NCBI RefSeq assembly: GCF_000756305.1
Contig: NZ_JRFE01000015.1
Coordinates: 68,238-132,237 of the forward strand
Length of the DNA: 64,000 bases
Direction: 5' to 3'
Source: Myxosarcina sp. GI1
Lineage (GTDB): Bacteria > Cyanobacteriota > Cyanobacteriia > Cyanobacteriales > Xenococcaceae
The notes beneath the pieces were generated by a model. The model saw nothing but the letters and a program-made list of their open reading frames with translations, did not search any database and was not told the origin of the DNA. Position numbers and translations under genes: made by a program. Each line of letters begins with the position of its first letter. Position 1 is the stretch's first letter. Of this stretch, positions 43,613-52,969 are shown one piece after another.

Positions 43613-44677
43613 TTATCTTTGTTCCCATTGACGGCGAATTTTTTGAGTAGCAGCTTCGTGTTCGGCTAAAGTTTTGCTAAAAACGTGAGTGCCATCATAA
43701 CGAGCGACAAAATATAGATATTCGCTGCTTTCAGGGTTGAGAGTAGCTTTGAGACTGGCAATTCCAGGAGAGGCAATGGGAGTGGGAGGTAAGCCAAAAT
43801 TCATATAGGTATTATATGGTGAAGGCGTTCCCACCTGAGCGTAAGTAAGAGGCTGGTCGGCTGTTTGCCTGATGCCCAAACCATATTCTACAGTTGGGTC
43901 TGTCTCTAGTTTCATGCCTTTTTCTAATCTGGCAACAAATACCCCTGCAATCAAAGCCCTTTCCTTGGCAATAACCGCTTCTTTTTCGACGATACTACCT
44001 AAAGTTACCCACTCTAAAAGACTAAAATCGGTTTGTGCCTGTTGATATACGGGAAGCGCGACTTCCTCGAAGCGATCGAGCATTACCTGAATGACTGCCT
44101 GGGGGTTGGTAGCGCGATCGCTGCCAATTTTGTAAGTATCGGGATACAAAAAACCTTCGAGAATTGGCAGATTTGGTGGTAGCCAGGAATATCGCTGGTA
44201 GGGAATCTCGCTAGCAGCAGCAATAAAATCTGCGGCACTAAAATAAGCCAAACTTTCAAAGTATTCGCCCATTTCGGCGATCGACCAGCCTTCAGGAATG
44301 GTGAAAGTTGTCTGCATAATCTCACCACGCCAAATTTTACCTGCGATCGCTGGTAGAGATGATTGAGGTGACAACAAATAAGTACCTGCTTTGAAACCAC
44401 TAGAAGAGTCTTGTTGTCGCTGCTGCCACGTCCAAATTTTCCAGGCATCTGCCGATTTTATCAAACCCGCTTCGGCTAATTTATTGCCAATTTGTTGCCC
44501 CGTCATGCCACTCTCAACAGTAAATCGAACCGACTCGGTTTCTAATGCCGATTCTTGAGCTACAGGTGCGATCGCGCCTCGCCACCACAACCAACTGGCG
44601 ATCGCACCAAATCCTAAAATCACAGCCAGGCTAGCTGCCACAAGATAGGGTAACTTATATTTTTTAACCAGCTTCAT
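43613..44677 (-). CDS. mltG: Endolytic murein transglycosylase MltG
   Basis: A 354-residue MltG/YceG protein. One membrane segment (about 11-33) anchors it in the inner membrane with a periplasmic LysM-like part (ESGMTGQQIGNKLAEAGLI) followed by the catalytic domain, with TLGSIVEKEAVIAKERALIA carrying the catalytic glutamate (about 226-245) and PSPYNTYMNFGLPPTPIASP near the end. It cuts nascent peptidoglycan to terminate glycan strands. It is six bases after the DUF3727 gene, forming an operon found in many cyanobacteria. Confidence 0.94.
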   Translation of the reverse strand: MKLVKKYKLPYLVAASLAVILGFGAIASWLWWRGAIAPVAQESALETESVRFTVESGMTGQQIGNKLAEAGLIKSADAWKIWTWQQRQQDSSSGFKAGTYLLSPQSSLPAIAGKIWRGEIMQTTFTIPEGWSIAEMGEYFESLAYFSAADFIAAASEIPYQRYSWLPPNLPILEGFLYPDTYKIGSDRATNPQAVIQVMLDRFEEVALPVYQQAQTDFSLLEWVTLGSIVEKEAVIAKERALIAGVFVARLEKGMKLETDPTVEYGLGIRQTADQPLTYAQVGTPSPYNTYMNFGLPPTPIASPGIASLKATLNPESSEYLYFVARYDGTHVFSKTLAEHEAATQKIRRQWEQR

Positions 44678-44683
44678 TCTGTA

Positions 44684-45262
44684 TCACTCAGATTCATCAA
44701 ACAGCAGTTCTTGTAAAATCGGTAGTAAATTTTCCTGTTCGGGAGAAACCAATTCTAGCCGATTTTCTAAATCGTAGCGAGCGAAAAACAATAAAGGGGT
44801 TAAAGGTGTATAAATACAGTACTTGCGTTCTGAATGATAAAAACTCGCTAGCAACTGTAATTCTTCTGGCTCTAGCTGACTATCTTCATCATCTATGTTT
44901 AAAGTCAAAATTTCATCTTCTTCTAAAGGAGGAAGTTCCCCAATGGCAGTAAGTGTGTAAGCAGTATGGTAGAGATACAAATTTTGCTCTGCTAGTACGG
45001 CTTTAGCGTTACCAAAAATTTCTGCAATTTCACTATCATCTTCTAACATCGTAGCTTCTACTTCCTCGTTTTCATCATCTTCTCGCTCCCAACTCATAAT
45101 TACTATAGGTATGTCTGTCGGCATGAGTAACAAATAGGTAATGCCGTCTACTTCTATAGAATGTTCGATGTAGCAGGGAAGCGATCTCCCATTGTCATCA
45201 ACTAAAGTTAATGTCTCTCCATCGTAATATTCGTTATCGCGATTAAATTGAGATGAAGACAT
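44684..45262 (-). CDS. DUF3727 (DUF1292-like) protein
   Basis: About 192 residues from the ATG at 45262; an in-frame TTG 27 codons upstream is less likely. The protein is very acidic. It has the DUF1292-like core YYDGETLTLVDDNGRSLPCY and TYLLLMPTDIPIVIMSW, then a DUF3727 second half (LAEQNLYLYHTAYTLTAIGE and YCIYTPLTPLLFFARYD). The family occurs in cyanobacteria and plastids, and its function is unknown to me. It lies directly upstream of mltG, six bases apart, so the two are co-transcribed. Divergent from the glycosyltransferase gene. Confidence 0.85.
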   Translation of the reverse strand: MSSSQFNRDNEYYDGETLTLVDDNGRSLPCYIEHSIEVDGITYLLLMPTDIPIVIMSWEREDDENEEVEATMLEDDSEIAEIFGNAKAVLAEQNLYLYHTAYTLTAIGELPPLEEDEILTLNIDDEDSQLEPEELQLLASFYHSERKYCIYTPLTPLLFFARYDLENRLELVSPEQENLLPILQELLFDESE

Positions 45263-45473
45263 GATTAGAAGTTGTTTCTCCGATCCGATAATGCTCGATC
45301 GATTTTTTATACTCGTTCTTGAAGTTCGATCGCTTTGGTTCAAACCTCAGAATATCATGACCGAGGACATCAAAACGTTTTAAATTGCCGTAAATTTTAA
45401 TACTCAATCTTAGTTGAGAGCGATTTTTAACAACTCGGGATCGGTAGAATTGAAAAGATTTTACTTTGTACGA

Positions 45474-47216
45474 ATGTCTTATTTTATGGGCAATCGCCAT
45501 GCCGTTTACAAAAAGAATATCTGGATAAACTTTTGTCTGCTCCTGTTTTGGATTTTATTGGGGTTAAGTTTACGCTTTACAAATTTAGCTGCCAAACCTC
45601 CTTGGGCAGATGAATGGGCAACTTTAGTGTTTAGTCTCGGCAATAGTTTTAAAACAGTTCCTTTAGAGCAAATAATCTCGCTCGATACTATTTTACAGCC
45701 TGTAACTATAGACAATACTATTAAAAGTCGCGATGTTATTTTACATTTAATGGATGAAAGTACCCATCCTCCTTTTTATTTTCTGCTAACTCATTGGTGG
45801 TTAAAATTATTTCCCAGCCTGTCGGCACTCGTATCCCTGTGGCAGGCTCGTTCGTTGAGTGCTCTATTAGGAGTTTTGGCGATTCCTGCTACGTTTGGTT
45901 TGACATATCTTTGGCGTAGTTGCATAGTTACCAGCCAAATAGCTGCCGCATTAATGGCAGTTTCTCCCTACGGAATTTATTTGGCTCAAGAAGCTCGCCA
46001 TTACACCCTGGCAATTCTCTGGATAATTGCTTCTCTAGCCTGTGCGATCGCTACTATAAAACATTTACAAAAAAAGTCTCTTCCACCTATTGCCATAATC
46101 TGGCTATGGATAGTTGTTAATAGTTTGGCTGTTGCCACTCATTATTTTTTTGTCCTGTCTTTAATCGCTCAGATTATTGTTTTAAGTGGGTTTTGGCTGC
46201 AAGAGGCTAACGGAAAAGGAACTAAATATGCTTTAGCTCTACTCAGTTCTCACCGTTGGCGTAGAGTTGGTATTGCCATCTTGGGAACTTTTATCGGCTG
46301 TCTGGGTTGGATTTGGGCATGGAAAACTATACCCGACGATCGCCTGACTGAATGGGTTTATCAGGACAATGCTCTTGGAGGCGAATTTTTCGCGCCAATT
46401 CCCAGGCTGTTGGGTTGGATCGTAACTATGTTAATGATGGTACCCATTCAAAACGTTCCTGCTTGGGTAATTGTAGTTTCTGTGGCAATTGTCTTACCAA
46501 TATTAGGCTGGCTGGCGATCGCTACCATTAAAAATTTCTACAGTAATACTGGCGATCGCCTATTAAATATTGTTGTTTGGTATCTTTTGGCTTCTGTAAG
46601 CTTAATTTTAGGATTTACATATATATTCGATCGCGATTTAACTCTAGCGGCTCGATTTCAATTTTTCTATTTTCCTAGCGTGTTATTGGCGATTGCTACT
46701 GTGTTTGCCCAACTGTGGCGCAAAAGTTCTCAAAGTAGTCAAACTAAATTTTTGGTGCCGAAAACTCTAGTCATTCTAACCCTACTTCTTGGCTGTTGTG
46801 GCAGTATTAGCATTGTCAGCAATTTAGCTTATCAAAAACCAGACCGCCCTGATTTAGTCGTTCCCGTAATTGCTGACGCACAAAGAGATAATCCAGAAAT
46901 TCCTACAGTTATTGCCACCGTACACAAAACTCACGAACAAACGGGTGAAATAATGGGTTTGGCCTGGGAATGGCAAAAACTCAATCCTGAAAATTCAAAT
47001 CCGCCTCAATTTTTATTGCTACATAAAGAAGCAGATGACGATGTTCCCACCCGTAACTTAAATCGACACATTGAAGAACTATCTCGTCCTGTAGATGTTT
47101 GGGTAGTTAATTTCTCGGCAGCAGTCAAATTAGAATCGCAAAATTGTGCTGTGGATGAAAAATTCAATCGGCTTAAAGCCTCTGGGTATCGCTATCGACT
47201 GTATCATTGCTATTAA
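45474..47216 (+). CDS. Polytopic GT39-like glycosyltransferase
   Basis: About 580 residues from the ATG at 45474. A multi-pass membrane protein with about 11 hydrophobic segments in the first 430 residues and a soluble C-terminal part. The short loop after the first membrane segment reads NLAAKPPWADEWATLVFSLG, with the acidic pair typical of the GT-C/GT39 catalytic loop, and the second loop reads HPPFYFLLTHWWLKLF, which is also characteristic. Such enzymes transfer sugar from a lipid-linked donor in envelope or protein glycosylation. The acceptor is unknown. The next gene murD is in the same direction. Confidence 0.85.
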   Translation: MSYFMGNRHAVYKKNIWINFCLLLFWILLGLSLRFTNLAAKPPWADEWATLVFSLGNSFKTVPLEQIISLDTILQPVTIDNTIKSRDVILHLMDESTHPPFYFLLTHWWLKLFPSLSALVSLWQARSLSALLGVLAIPATFGLTYLWRSCIVTSQIAAALMAVSPYGIYLAQEARHYTLAILWIIASLACAIATIKHLQKKSLPPIAIIWLWIVVNSLAVATHYFFVLSLIAQIIVLSGFWLQEANGKGTKYALALLSSHRWRRVGIAILGTFIGCLGWIWAWKTIPDDRLTEWVYQDNALGGEFFAPIPRLLGWIVTMLMMVPIQNVPAWVIVVSVAIVLPILGWLAIATIKNFYSNTGDRLLNIVVWYLLASVSLILGFTYIFDRDLTLAARFQFFYFPSVLLAIATVFAQLWRKSSQSSQTKFLVPKTLVILTLLLGCCGSISIVSNLAYQKPDRPDLVVPVIADAQRDNPEIPTVIATVHKTHEQTGEIMGLAWEWQKLNPENSNPPQFLLLHKEADDDVPTRNLNRHIEELSRPVDVWVVNFSAAVKLESQNCAVDEKFNRLKASGYRYRLYHCY

Positions 47217-47302
47217 TCCTTTTCCGAGCAAAACAAGTTAAAACATATTAAATTGTATAAGCAAGTTATTTGCTAAATACCGCTCGTAGATTACTTTGAT
47301 TC

Positions 47303-48694
47303 ATGCCCAAAGCTGAGATTATTGGATTAGGAAGATCGGGAATTGCTGCTGCCAATCTTTTAATTGGTGATGGTTGGCAGGTAGCTATAATCGATTCTGC
47401 TACCGAAACCCAGCTATCATCTCGTTTTAATGCCGATGAATTCCAGCTTTTAAAACAAAGGCTGGTTCGAGATGGAATTGAAGTCAAGTTTGGCTCGACT
47501 ATAACTTTAGAGGCGATCGCTTTACCAGATTTAGTAGTAGTCAGCCCTGGCGTTCCCTGGGATATACCCGCACTAATCGAAGTTAGAAAATTAGGTGCTG
47601 AAACTATCGGCGAAATCGAACTGGCTTGGCGTTATTTAAAAGCAGTTCCCTGGGTCGGTATTACGGGAACCAATGGTAAAACCACGACTACCGCTATGGT
47701 TGCCGCGATCTTTCAAGCCGCCAATCTCCACGCTCCCGCCTGTGGTAATATCGGACATGCTGCCTGCGAACTGGCACTATCGAGACAAGACTCTAATAAT
47801 TACAATTGGATAGTTGCCGAACTAAGTAGCTATCAAATAGAATCTTCTAGCCAACTTGCTCCCAAAATCGGTATTTGGACGACCCTAACTCCAGATCATC
47901 TCAATCGCCATAAAACTCTGGAAAATTATGCTCGCATCAAAGCTTCTTTGTTGCAACGCAGTCGTCAACAAATTCTTAACGGAGACGATCGCTATTTGTT
48001 AACAGAGGCAGCAGAACAGTTTCCCGATGCTTATTGGACGAGTATTGCAGGCAAAGACAAACTTCCCTGCGATCGCGCCAAAGCAGTATATATAGAAGAC
48101 AGTTGGATAGTAGCTTTTGGCGAACTGATTTGTCCGATTTCTCTGTTTAAAATGTCTGGACAGCACAATCAGCAAAATCTCTTAATGGCGGTAGCAGCAG
48201 CTAAATTGGCAGGAATCGATAAAGCGGCGATCGCTAGAGCAATTACCAGCTTTCCTGGTGTAGCGCATCGCCTCGAATCTGTAGGTACTCATCGAGGAAT
48301 TGAGTTTATTAACGACAGTAAGGCAACTAACTATGATGCGGCAGAAGTAGGTTTAGCTGCTGTAGATGCACCTGCAATTTTGATTGCTGGGGGAGAAGCG
48401 AAAGCAGGTGAAGATTGCGCTTGGTTAGAAACTATTAAAGCCAAGGCTTCATTTGTCTTATTGATTGGTGCTGCTGCACCGCTTTTTGCTCAAAGATTGA
48501 GCGATCGCGGCTACGATAATTATGAAATTGTAGAGACGATGGAAAATGCCGTAACCAAAAGTTTGGAACTGGCTCTAGCCTATAAAGCTAAAGTAGTTTT
48601 ATTGTCTCCTGCCTGTGCAAGTTTTGACCGCTATCAAAGTTTCGAGCATCGAGGGGAACACTTCCGCCAGCTTTGCCAACAGCTATTTACCTAG
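47303..48694 (+). CDS. murD: UDP-N-acetylmuramoylalanine--D-glutamate ligase
   Basis: A 463-residue Mur ligase. The N-terminal Rossmann part has [17 protein letters not shown], the ATP-binding P-loop is [19 protein letters not shown] (about 117-135), the central metal/substrate site includes [10 protein letters not shown] and TPDHLNRH, and the C-terminal domain has [20 protein letters not shown]. It adds D-glutamate to the peptidoglycan precursor in the cytosol. It starts with ATG and is a single gene, between the GT39-like gene and the msrA terminator. Confidence 0.95.
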   Translation: MPKAEIIGLGRSGIAAANLLIGDGWQVAIIDSATETQLSSRFNADEFQLLKQRLVRDGIEVKFGSTITLEAIALPDLVVVSPGVPWDIPALIEVRKLGAETIGEIELAWRYLKAVPWVGITGTNGKTTTTAMVAAIFQAANLHAPACGNIGHAACELALSRQDSNNYNWIVAELSSYQIESSSQLAPKIGIWTTLTPDHLNRHKTLENYARIKASLLQRSRQQILNGDDRYLLTEAAEQFPDAYWTSIAGKDKLPCDRAKAVYIEDSWIVAFGELICPISLFKMSGQHNQQNLLMAVAAAKLAGIDKAAIARAITSFPGVAHRLESVGTHRGIEFINDSKATNYDAAEVGLAAVDAPAILIAGGEAKAGEDCAWLETIKAKASFVLLIGAAAPLFAQRLSDRGYDNYEIVETMENAVTKSLELALAYKAKVVLLSPACASFDRYQSFEHRGEHFRQLCQQLFT

Positions 48695-48878
48695 ATTGTA
48701 AATTTTCGTTTGCTGCTGCTCAAACAATTCGATTTCCATCTTTTGCTAAAACTTTATAAGATACTTTAAAAGTTTTAGAATTTTAAGCGATCGCAGCTTT
48801 TCAATATCCATCTGGCTATTAGATTCTTAAAATGAGTTGGATGAAATATTATTTAATGACTAATTATTCTATCAAAGC

Positions 48879-48927
48879 AAAAAATGGCGCGATCGCTCCT
48901 AGCATTACTTAAAGAGCGATCGCGCCA
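48879..48927 (-). terminator. Intrinsic terminator of msrA
   Basis: On the minus strand arms TGGCGCGATCGCTC and GAGCGATCGCGCCA (48914-48927 and 48885-48898; perfect 14 bases) enclose a 15-base loop, followed by six T. It sits 29 bases after the msrA stop. The stem is built on HIP1 octamers. Confidence 0.85.
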
Positions 48928-48955
48928 CAAAATAAATTTAATCTAATAAATGTTA

Positions 48956-49621
48956 CTAACTAACTGCCGTGTTTTCAGTTTGAGGATAGCAGACATTAGT
49001 ACCGCCCAAACCGCAGTATCCGTTAGGATTTTTAGCTAAATACTGTTGATGATACTCTTCAGCATAATAAAATTCTGGAGCGTCGATAATTTCGGTGGTA
49101 ATTTCACCGTAGCCAGATTTATTTAGTTCTTGCTGATAGGCTTGTTTTGAAGCTTGCGCTAACTGCTTCTGTTCTTCTGAATAAGTGTAGATACCAGAAC
49201 GATATTGAGTGCCAGCATCATTACCCTGGCGCATTCCTTGAGTGGGATTGTGACTTTCCCAAAAGACTTTTAGCAACTCTTCATAACTAATTTTTTCGGG
49301 ATCGTATACTACGAAAACAACCTCGTTATGTCCAGTCATGCCCGTACATACTTCGCGATAAGTAGGGTTGGGAGTATAGCCAGCAGCATAACCTACTGCG
49401 GTAGAATAAACACCTTCAAGCTGCCAGAATTTTCTCTCTGCACCCCAAAAGCAGCCCATACCAAACATAGCTTGCTGCATATTTTCGGGAAAAGGAGCCT
49501 GTAGGATATTACCATTAACATAATGTTGGTCGGGGACTGACATTTTAGCATCGCGCCCTGGTAAAGCATCTTCACGTGCGGGCATGGCACTTTTTTTGCC
49601 CAATAAATCGAATAATCCCAT
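48956..49621 (-). CDS. msrA: Peptide-methionine (S)-S-oxide reductase
   Basis: A 221-residue MsrA. The catalytic motif is [14 protein letters not shown] (about 52-65, active-site cysteine), followed by [19 protein letters not shown] and the end [20 protein letters not shown] with recycling cysteines (about 200-212). It reduces oxidised methionine in proteins. The N-terminal 40 residues ([19 protein letters not shown]) form a variable extension seen in other cyanobacterial MsrA enzymes. Single gene, with a good terminator and divergent from the two-component system. Confidence 0.95.
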   Translation of the reverse strand: MGLFDLLGKKSAMPAREDALPGRDAKMSVPDQHYVNGNILQAPFPENMQQAMFGMGCFWGAERKFWQLEGVYSTAVGYAAGYTPNPTYREVCTGMTGHNEVVFVVYDPEKISYEELLKVFWESHNPTQGMRQGNDAGTQYRSGIYTYSEEQKQLAQASKQAYQQELNKSGYGEITTEIIDAPEFYYAEEYHQQYLAKNPNGYCGLGGTNVCYPQTENTAVS

Positions 49622-49799
49622 AAAAATTGGTTTCCAAATAAATATTAATTTTGTTTGCGCTTAATAATAATGATATAAACAATCTTCAAAACTGGTAATT
49701 CGGCTAACACTACAATTATTGTAGTAACGAATGGGTAGTAAGCTTGCTTGTTGGCAATGATTTGCTTACGATGTCTCTAAAAAGAATGGGAAATAGAAA

Positions 49800-50480
49800 A
49801 TGAAAATTTTGGTAGTAGAAGATGACGAACGCATTAGCGATGCAGTAGTCGAATATCTTACGGATTTACATTATGCAGTAGAAGCCGTTTATGACGGAGT
49901 TGAAGCTTGGGATTTACTGGATGTATTCACCTACGATCTAATTTTGTTAGACGTAATGCTACCCAAAATGGACGGTGTTACTCTGTGCAAAAAATTACGC
50001 GCTAAGGGATGTGATATTCCAATTTTGATGTTGACCGCTAAAGATACTTTAGACAACAAAATAGAAGGTTTAGATGCTGGTGCAGATGACTATTTAATCA
50101 AACCCTTTGAGCTGCCAGAGCTTTCGGCTCGAATTCGTGCTTTGCTACGTCGGGGAACGAATAATTTACCGCCAGTACTTTCCTGGGGTGATTTGCGTTT
50201 AGATCCTAGTAGTTGTGAAGTCTTTTACAAAGACGAACTTTTTCTTTTAAGTCCCAAAGAATACAAGTTACTGGAATTTTTCTTGCGTAATGGCAGAAGG
50301 GTGTTTAGTCGCGCTCAAATTTTGGAACATCTCTGGTCTTTCGAGCAGGTTCCTGAAGAAGCAACGGTAAAAGCTCATATCAGAGGTTTGAGACAAAAAT
50401 TAGAAGCTGCAGGTGCTCCCCACGATCTAATCGAAACTGTCTATGGTTTGGGTTATCGTTTGAAAGAAGAACCAAAATAA
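49800..50480 (+). CDS. OmpR/PhoB-type response regulator
   Basis: A 226-residue response regulator. The receiver domain (about 1-115) has the acidic pocket VVEDDERI (8-10), the phosphorylated aspartate in LILLDVMLPKMDG (near 51) and the lysine in YLIKPFEL (near 101). A winged-helix DNA-binding domain follows (about 125-223), with LLSPKEYKLLEFFLRN, VFSRAQILEHLWS and YGLGYRLKEE. It resembles the RppA/ManR branch, but I would not choose a regulon. It lies in an operon with the histidine kinase, 25 bases upstream. Confidence 0.95.
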   Translation: MKILVVEDDERISDAVVEYLTDLHYAVEAVYDGVEAWDLLDVFTYDLILLDVMLPKMDGVTLCKKLRAKGCDIPILMLTAKDTLDNKIEGLDAGADDYLIKPFELPELSARIRALLRRGTNNLPPVLSWGDLRLDPSSCEVFYKDELFLLSPKEYKLLEFFLRNGRRVFSRAQILEHLWSFEQVPEEATVKAHIRGLRQKLEAAGAPHDLIETVYGLGYRLKEEPK

Positions 50481-50505
50481 ATTTGTAATTGTTGAGAACT
50501 GATTG

Positions 50506-51855
50506 ATGTTTCAAGGACTGCGATCGCGCCTGCTGCTGTACTATCTGCTAGTTATGGCGGCTATTTTGAGTGTTTTTGGTACGGGAGTTTACGTTTTTTT
50601 TAGCCGTAATCTCTATCGTCAGCTAGATAAACGTATCGTTACCTTGGCTCAATCGGCAACTCTTTCTTTTTCGAGGGTAGAAGAAGGAGGACAGCAGTAT
50701 CTCAATCGTGTAGAAGAAGTACCCTGGCGAGACATATTCAATCGCGATCGACAGAGTTTGGAATGGTTTGACGCTCGGGGCAATTTACTTGGAAGCAAAG
50801 GTTTTATTAAGCTAGATGACTCTCCCAAAACAGGTACGACTAATTTACGCCAAGAAGAAACTGGTGAAATGTTTCGCACTCATACAGTTTCGGTGTTTAT
50901 CAGAGACAATAGCGAACTCGATCCACCGTCTTTAGTTGGTTTTATCCGAGCCAGTCAGTCATTAAGAGAAATTGAAACAATTCAAAATCAATTGCTGTGG
51001 GTATTAATTGTTGGTGGGATGATGACCTTGATTTTGATCGGACTGGGTGGATTTTGGCTGACTCAAAAGGCGATCGAACCTATTGAAGCTAGTTTTCAAA
51101 GACTAAAACAGTTTACTGCCGATGCCTCTCACGAACTCCGCAGTCCCCTTACAGCAATCAAAGCTTCGGTAGATTTAATGCGCAATCATCCCGAAAGGGT
51201 TCATCCTAAAGATGCTAAAAAACTTGCGGCGATTGCGGGAGCGACTCTACAAATGAGCGAGATGTTAGGGAATCTATTGTTTCTCGCTCGTAATGATGCT
51301 AAAGCGACTATGGCACCAGTCGATCGCCAGCTTACTAAGATTTTTCTCGATGGAATTCTACAAAACTGTACGATTTTATTAGAACCGCTAGCTAATGAAA
51401 AACAAATTGCCTTAAATTCTCATATAGCAACTAATATTGCCATAATGGGCGATTCAGCCCAGCTATCGCGTTTATTTTCTAATTTAATAGAAAATGCCTT
51501 ACAGTATACCCCAGAAGGTGGCTCAGTTACTGTAGATTTGCAGGCGCACGGTCGTTATGCTCTGGTTAAGGTTAGAGATACTGGTATTGGTATTGCTCCC
51601 GAACAAATAGAACGTGTTTTCGACCGCTTTTGGCGAGCCGATAAAGCTCGCTCTCGTCGGCAGGGAGGAACGGGGTTAGGATTGGCTATTGCTGCGGCGA
51701 TCGCCAAACATCACGGAGGCAAAATTACCGTTACCAGTGAACTTGATGTCGGTAGCTGTTTTTTAGTTCGTTTGCCCCTGGCTACAGTCGAAAAAACCAA
51801 ATTAACCGATAAATATTCATCTCTAAAAAGCTTAAGTAAAAATAAAAACAAATAA
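50506..51855 (+). CDS. Two-component sensor histidine kinase
   Basis: About 449 residues from the ATG at 50506 (a TTG one codon earlier is equally in frame). Two membrane segments (about 9-30 and 163-188) bracket a periplasmic sensing domain of about 130 residues (rich in charged residues, without recognised family). The H box is DASHELRSPLTAIKAS (phosphorylated His near 210), the N box NLIENALQYTPEGG, the G1 box DTGIGIAPEQIE and the G2 box GGTGLGLAIAAAIAKHHGG. It partners the response regulator upstream. Confidence 0.94.
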   Translation: MFQGLRSRLLLYYLLVMAAILSVFGTGVYVFFSRNLYRQLDKRIVTLAQSATLSFSRVEEGGQQYLNRVEEVPWRDIFNRDRQSLEWFDARGNLLGSKGFIKLDDSPKTGTTNLRQEETGEMFRTHTVSVFIRDNSELDPPSLVGFIRASQSLREIETIQNQLLWVLIVGGMMTLILIGLGGFWLTQKAIEPIEASFQRLKQFTADASHELRSPLTAIKASVDLMRNHPERVHPKDAKKLAAIAGATLQMSEMLGNLLFLARNDAKATMAPVDRQLTKIFLDGILQNCTILLEPLANEKQIALNSHIATNIAIMGDSAQLSRLFSNLIENALQYTPEGGSVTVDLQAHGRYALVKVRDTGIGIAPEQIERVFDRFWRADKARSRRQGGTGLGLAIAAAIAKHHGGKITVTSELDVGSCFLVRLPLATVEKTKLTDKYSSLKSLSKNKNK

Positions 51856-51933
51856 CATAGAGCTAGTAAGTTCTAAAAGGTTTAGTCATTCCAATTAATT
51901 TCCTTATGGTAAATATGTATTAATAACGGGTTT

Positions 51934-52087
51934 ACTTGCTACTTGCTACTCTGATTCGAGCATTCCCTTGCGCCTTACGTCGAACAGGGCTTACGCCCAA
52001 GCGTCGCGTTTGCGAAGCAAGTCGGAGACTCAGCGACTTTGACGCGATAGCGTCTGTGGATCTCGAATCTACTCGCTACTCGCTACT
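51934..52087. repeat. Palindrome-rich element bracketed by heptad repeats
   Basis: ACTTGCTACTTGCTACT (51934-51950) and ACTCGCTACTCGCTACT (52071-52087) flank a segment of about 120 bases. The segment itself has terminal inverted repeats GATTCGAG (51953-51960) and CTCGAATC (52062-52069), and several inner stems (GGGCTTACGCCC; GACGCGATAGCGTC). The layout looks like a small non-autonomous insert placed within a heptad tract. An open frame across it has no protein-like features. Confidence 0.65.
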
Positions 52088-52132
52088 TATTTTTTTTGGA
52101 AATCGTATGGTTTTTATTCGGAATGACTATAT

Positions 52133-52852
52133 TTAGCTACCAAATAATTTATCAGAGAGCGATCGCGAAAGATAATCCTCTTCAGAAGTTACTGATTCGC
52201 CTACTTCTTTAGTAACTTCAGTGCCAAACTCTTCTAAAATAACTACGGGAGTAGGATTATTAAAATCGATATCTTTGACTAAAATTTGACCATTAGAAAG
52301 ATACTGTCCGACTTCGACATAGCGGCTTGAAGTTTCTTCGGGAGCGTTCACAATTATTTTATCTTTGCCATCAACTTTAACAACTCCCGTAACTACAACC
52401 TCTCTAGCCAATGTGGGTTCGAGAAACTCTTCTTCTGGCGGCTCAAAAAAATCATCATCTGAAGAGTCAGCAAGCATATCTTCTGGAGGGTCGAACACGG
52501 GGACTTCTGAAGGCTGTCCTACATCTGAAGCAACTACCTCCTCTTCCTCAAATTCTACTTTTGGTTGTAAATTGAGAGCAGAAAACGGATCTTGTCTTCC
52601 TCTAACAACGCTTTTAACTCTGACGTTGGCATTAGTTGCTGGAATTAATCCTGCAATGTTATCGTTGGGTTCGGTGACTTCGTCTTCTTCAGCTACCATC
52701 AAATCTTCATCAGGAGCGATTGTAATACTAGCAGGATCGATTTCATTATCTTCAGTTTCTTTTCTCAGAGCGGCAAAATCCGATAAATACGAGCAACTTT
52801 CTGTAAATAGAGCTAAAGTACCTGCCAATATAAATAATGCAATTTTGTTCAT
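52133..52852 (-). CDS. Acidic exported protein with PilP-like C-terminal domain (putative)
   Basis: A 239-residue protein. The N-terminus (MNKIALFILAGTLALFTESCSY) is a signal sequence that could end in a lipobox-like cysteine near residue 20, though the -3 residue is not the usual leucine. Residues 30-150 are acidic, serine/proline-rich and probably disordered. From about 168 the sequence (VVVTGVVKVDGKDKIIVNA, RYVEVGQYLSNGQILVKDID) suggests a small beta domain like that of PilP/GspC, by pattern only. The neighbour sigF controls pili in Synechocystis, so a role in type IV pilus assembly is a reasonable but unproven guess. The gene lies 117 bases downstream of sigF on the same strand. Confidence 0.6.
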   Translation of the reverse strand: MNKIALFILAGTLALFTESCSYLSDFAALRKETEDNEIDPASITIAPDEDLMVAEEDEVTEPNDNIAGLIPATNANVRVKSVVRGRQDPFSALNLQPKVEFEEEEVVASDVGQPSEVPVFDPPEDMLADSSDDDFFEPPEEEFLEPTLAREVVVTGVVKVDGKDKIIVNAPEETSSRYVEVGQYLSNGQILVKDIDFNNPTPVVILEEFGTEVTKEVGESVTSEEDYLSRSLSDKLFGS

Positions 52853-52969
52853 ATTAATTAATTTTAAAGTTAGAAAAGATTATTTTTAATTAATGATGCA
52901 TTGAGAATTTATTCAAACTCCAAGTATAAAGAGTAGCAGCTAAATTAACTGTAATCTGAATGGTAAAAC

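Noticed and set aside
51934-52087. Possible CRISPR array from regularly repeated units
   Set aside because: The units are 7 bases in direct tandem without spacers; there are no cas genes in the window.
51936-52136. 66-codon open frame across the palindromic element
   Set aside because: Its arginine-rich content comes from the repeat itself; no ribosome-binding site or family resemblance.
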